DNA from: Candidatus Uhrbacteria bacterium RIFOXYA2_FULL_40_9
GTDB lineage: Bacteria > Patescibacteriota > Patescibacteriia > UBA9934 > GWF2-40-263
Assembly (NCBI GenBank): GCA_001791615.1
Contig: MGEY01000040.1
Span: 1-6,838, forward strand
DNA: 6,838 nucleotides
Direction of reading: 5' to 3'
Every line of letters begins with the position of its first letter. The first letter of the stretch is position 1. The notes beneath the pieces were generated by a model. That model made no database searches. It had not been told where the DNA came from and worked only from the letters and a program-made list of their open reading frames with translations. Shown here piece after piece: positions 6,742 to 6,838 of this stretch. The translations under genes were made by a program, and so were the position numbers.

Positions 6742-6757
6742 AGTTTCATGTGAAACA
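6742..6757. promoter_or_regulatory. parS-like ParB-binding site
   Basis: AGTTTCATGTGAAACA matches the conserved bacterial parS palindrome TGTTTCACGTGAAACA at 14 of 16 positions, with full GTTTCA and TGAAAC arms. The differences are the first base and one central base (CATGTG instead of CACGTG). The central change affects a well-conserved position, so it may be a diverged or weak site. parS sites cluster near replication origins, which agrees with the DnaA-like boxes 30-70 bp away. Confidence 0.45.
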
Positions 6758-6838
6758 ATTGTATTGTATTTTGAGAATTATTATGGCTCTATACTAAACA
6801 AGGTGGTGTATAACTAAAACATGACGCTATAGTTAGGG

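Larger units (their letters stand above)
6572..6838. other. Gene-free intergenic region, possible origin-proximal segment
   Basis: No reading frame with coding character was found on either strand. The region is AT-rich, most strongly at ~6597-6665. From left to right it holds the palindrome at 6582, the AT-rich stretch, a pair of inverted DnaA-like boxes (6672-6680 and 6704-6712) and a parS-like palindrome (6742-6757). The last 80 bases show only a weak plus-strand -10-like TATACT (6790-6795) without a properly spaced -35. No terminator-like GC hairpin with a T tract is visible. If a gene such as dnaA lies to the right on the plus strand, this would be a divergent intergenic region, but nothing of such a gene falls inside the window. 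Confidence 0.5.

Noticed and set aside
6759..6795. Plus-strand promoter for a divergent gene to the right (TTGTAT...TATACT)
   Set aside because: The spacing from the TTGTAT copies to TATACT is 20 or 25 bases, and from TTGAGA 13, none near 17. Suggestive only.
1..6838. CRISPR arrays, tRNA or rRNA genes, insertion sequences
   Set aside because: No regularly spaced direct repeats, cloverleaf-like segments, transposase motifs or terminal inverted repeats were seen on either strand.

Overview
The window reads as a piece of a candidate phyla radiation (Patescibacteria-like) genome. This rests on protein style: Sec-exported, Ser/Thr/Asp/Gly-rich surface proteins, fibronectin-III arrays with a C-G-D/N-G-x-C type Cys motif, an N-terminal 'NYQGRV...APYALNA' exported module, and weak or absent Shine-Dalgarno sequences. 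UGA is used as a stop and is absent inside about 6 kb of reading frame, which argues against the UGA=Gly lineages (Gracilibacteria/SR1-like). The lineage is an inference; no marker gene is present.

Layout: about 95% of the window is one leftward (minus-strand) transcription unit of four exported or membrane-anchored proteins. In order of transcription: (1) a ~305-aa secreted beta-rich protein with a C-terminal WxL-like strand motif (6535-5618); (2) a 312-aa single-pass membrane protein resembling DUF916/DUF3324-type WxL-interacting proteins (5616-4678); (3) a 1140-aa multidomain membrane protein with three FN3-like domains, an acidic linker, a 4-Cys motif and two C-terminal copies of a regulatory-like beta-sandwich separated by a transmembrane hairpin (4665-1243); (4) the first ~400 residues of a large tail-fibre/adhesin-like secreted protein that runs off the left edge (1207-1). 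The gaps are 1, 12 and 35 nt. A good sigma70-type promoter (TTGACT-17-TATTAT) lies immediately upstream of gene 1, so close that gene 1 may be translated from a nearly leaderless mRNA.

The right-hand ~270 nt contain no gene I can support. They hold a 14-bp perfect palindrome just upstream of the promoter, an AT-rich stretch, two inverted one-mismatch DnaA boxes, and a 14/16 match to the ParB-binding parS site. Together these suggest, but do not prove, an origin-proximal intergenic region, with the operon transcribed away from it.

Working model (inference): genes 1 and 2 form a WxL/WxL-binder-like pair on the cell surface, gene 3 supplies a long cell-anchored adhesive stalk with an intracellular or membrane-proximal C-terminal part, and gene 4 is a large fibrous secreted protein. 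Together they would build a surface or attachment structure.
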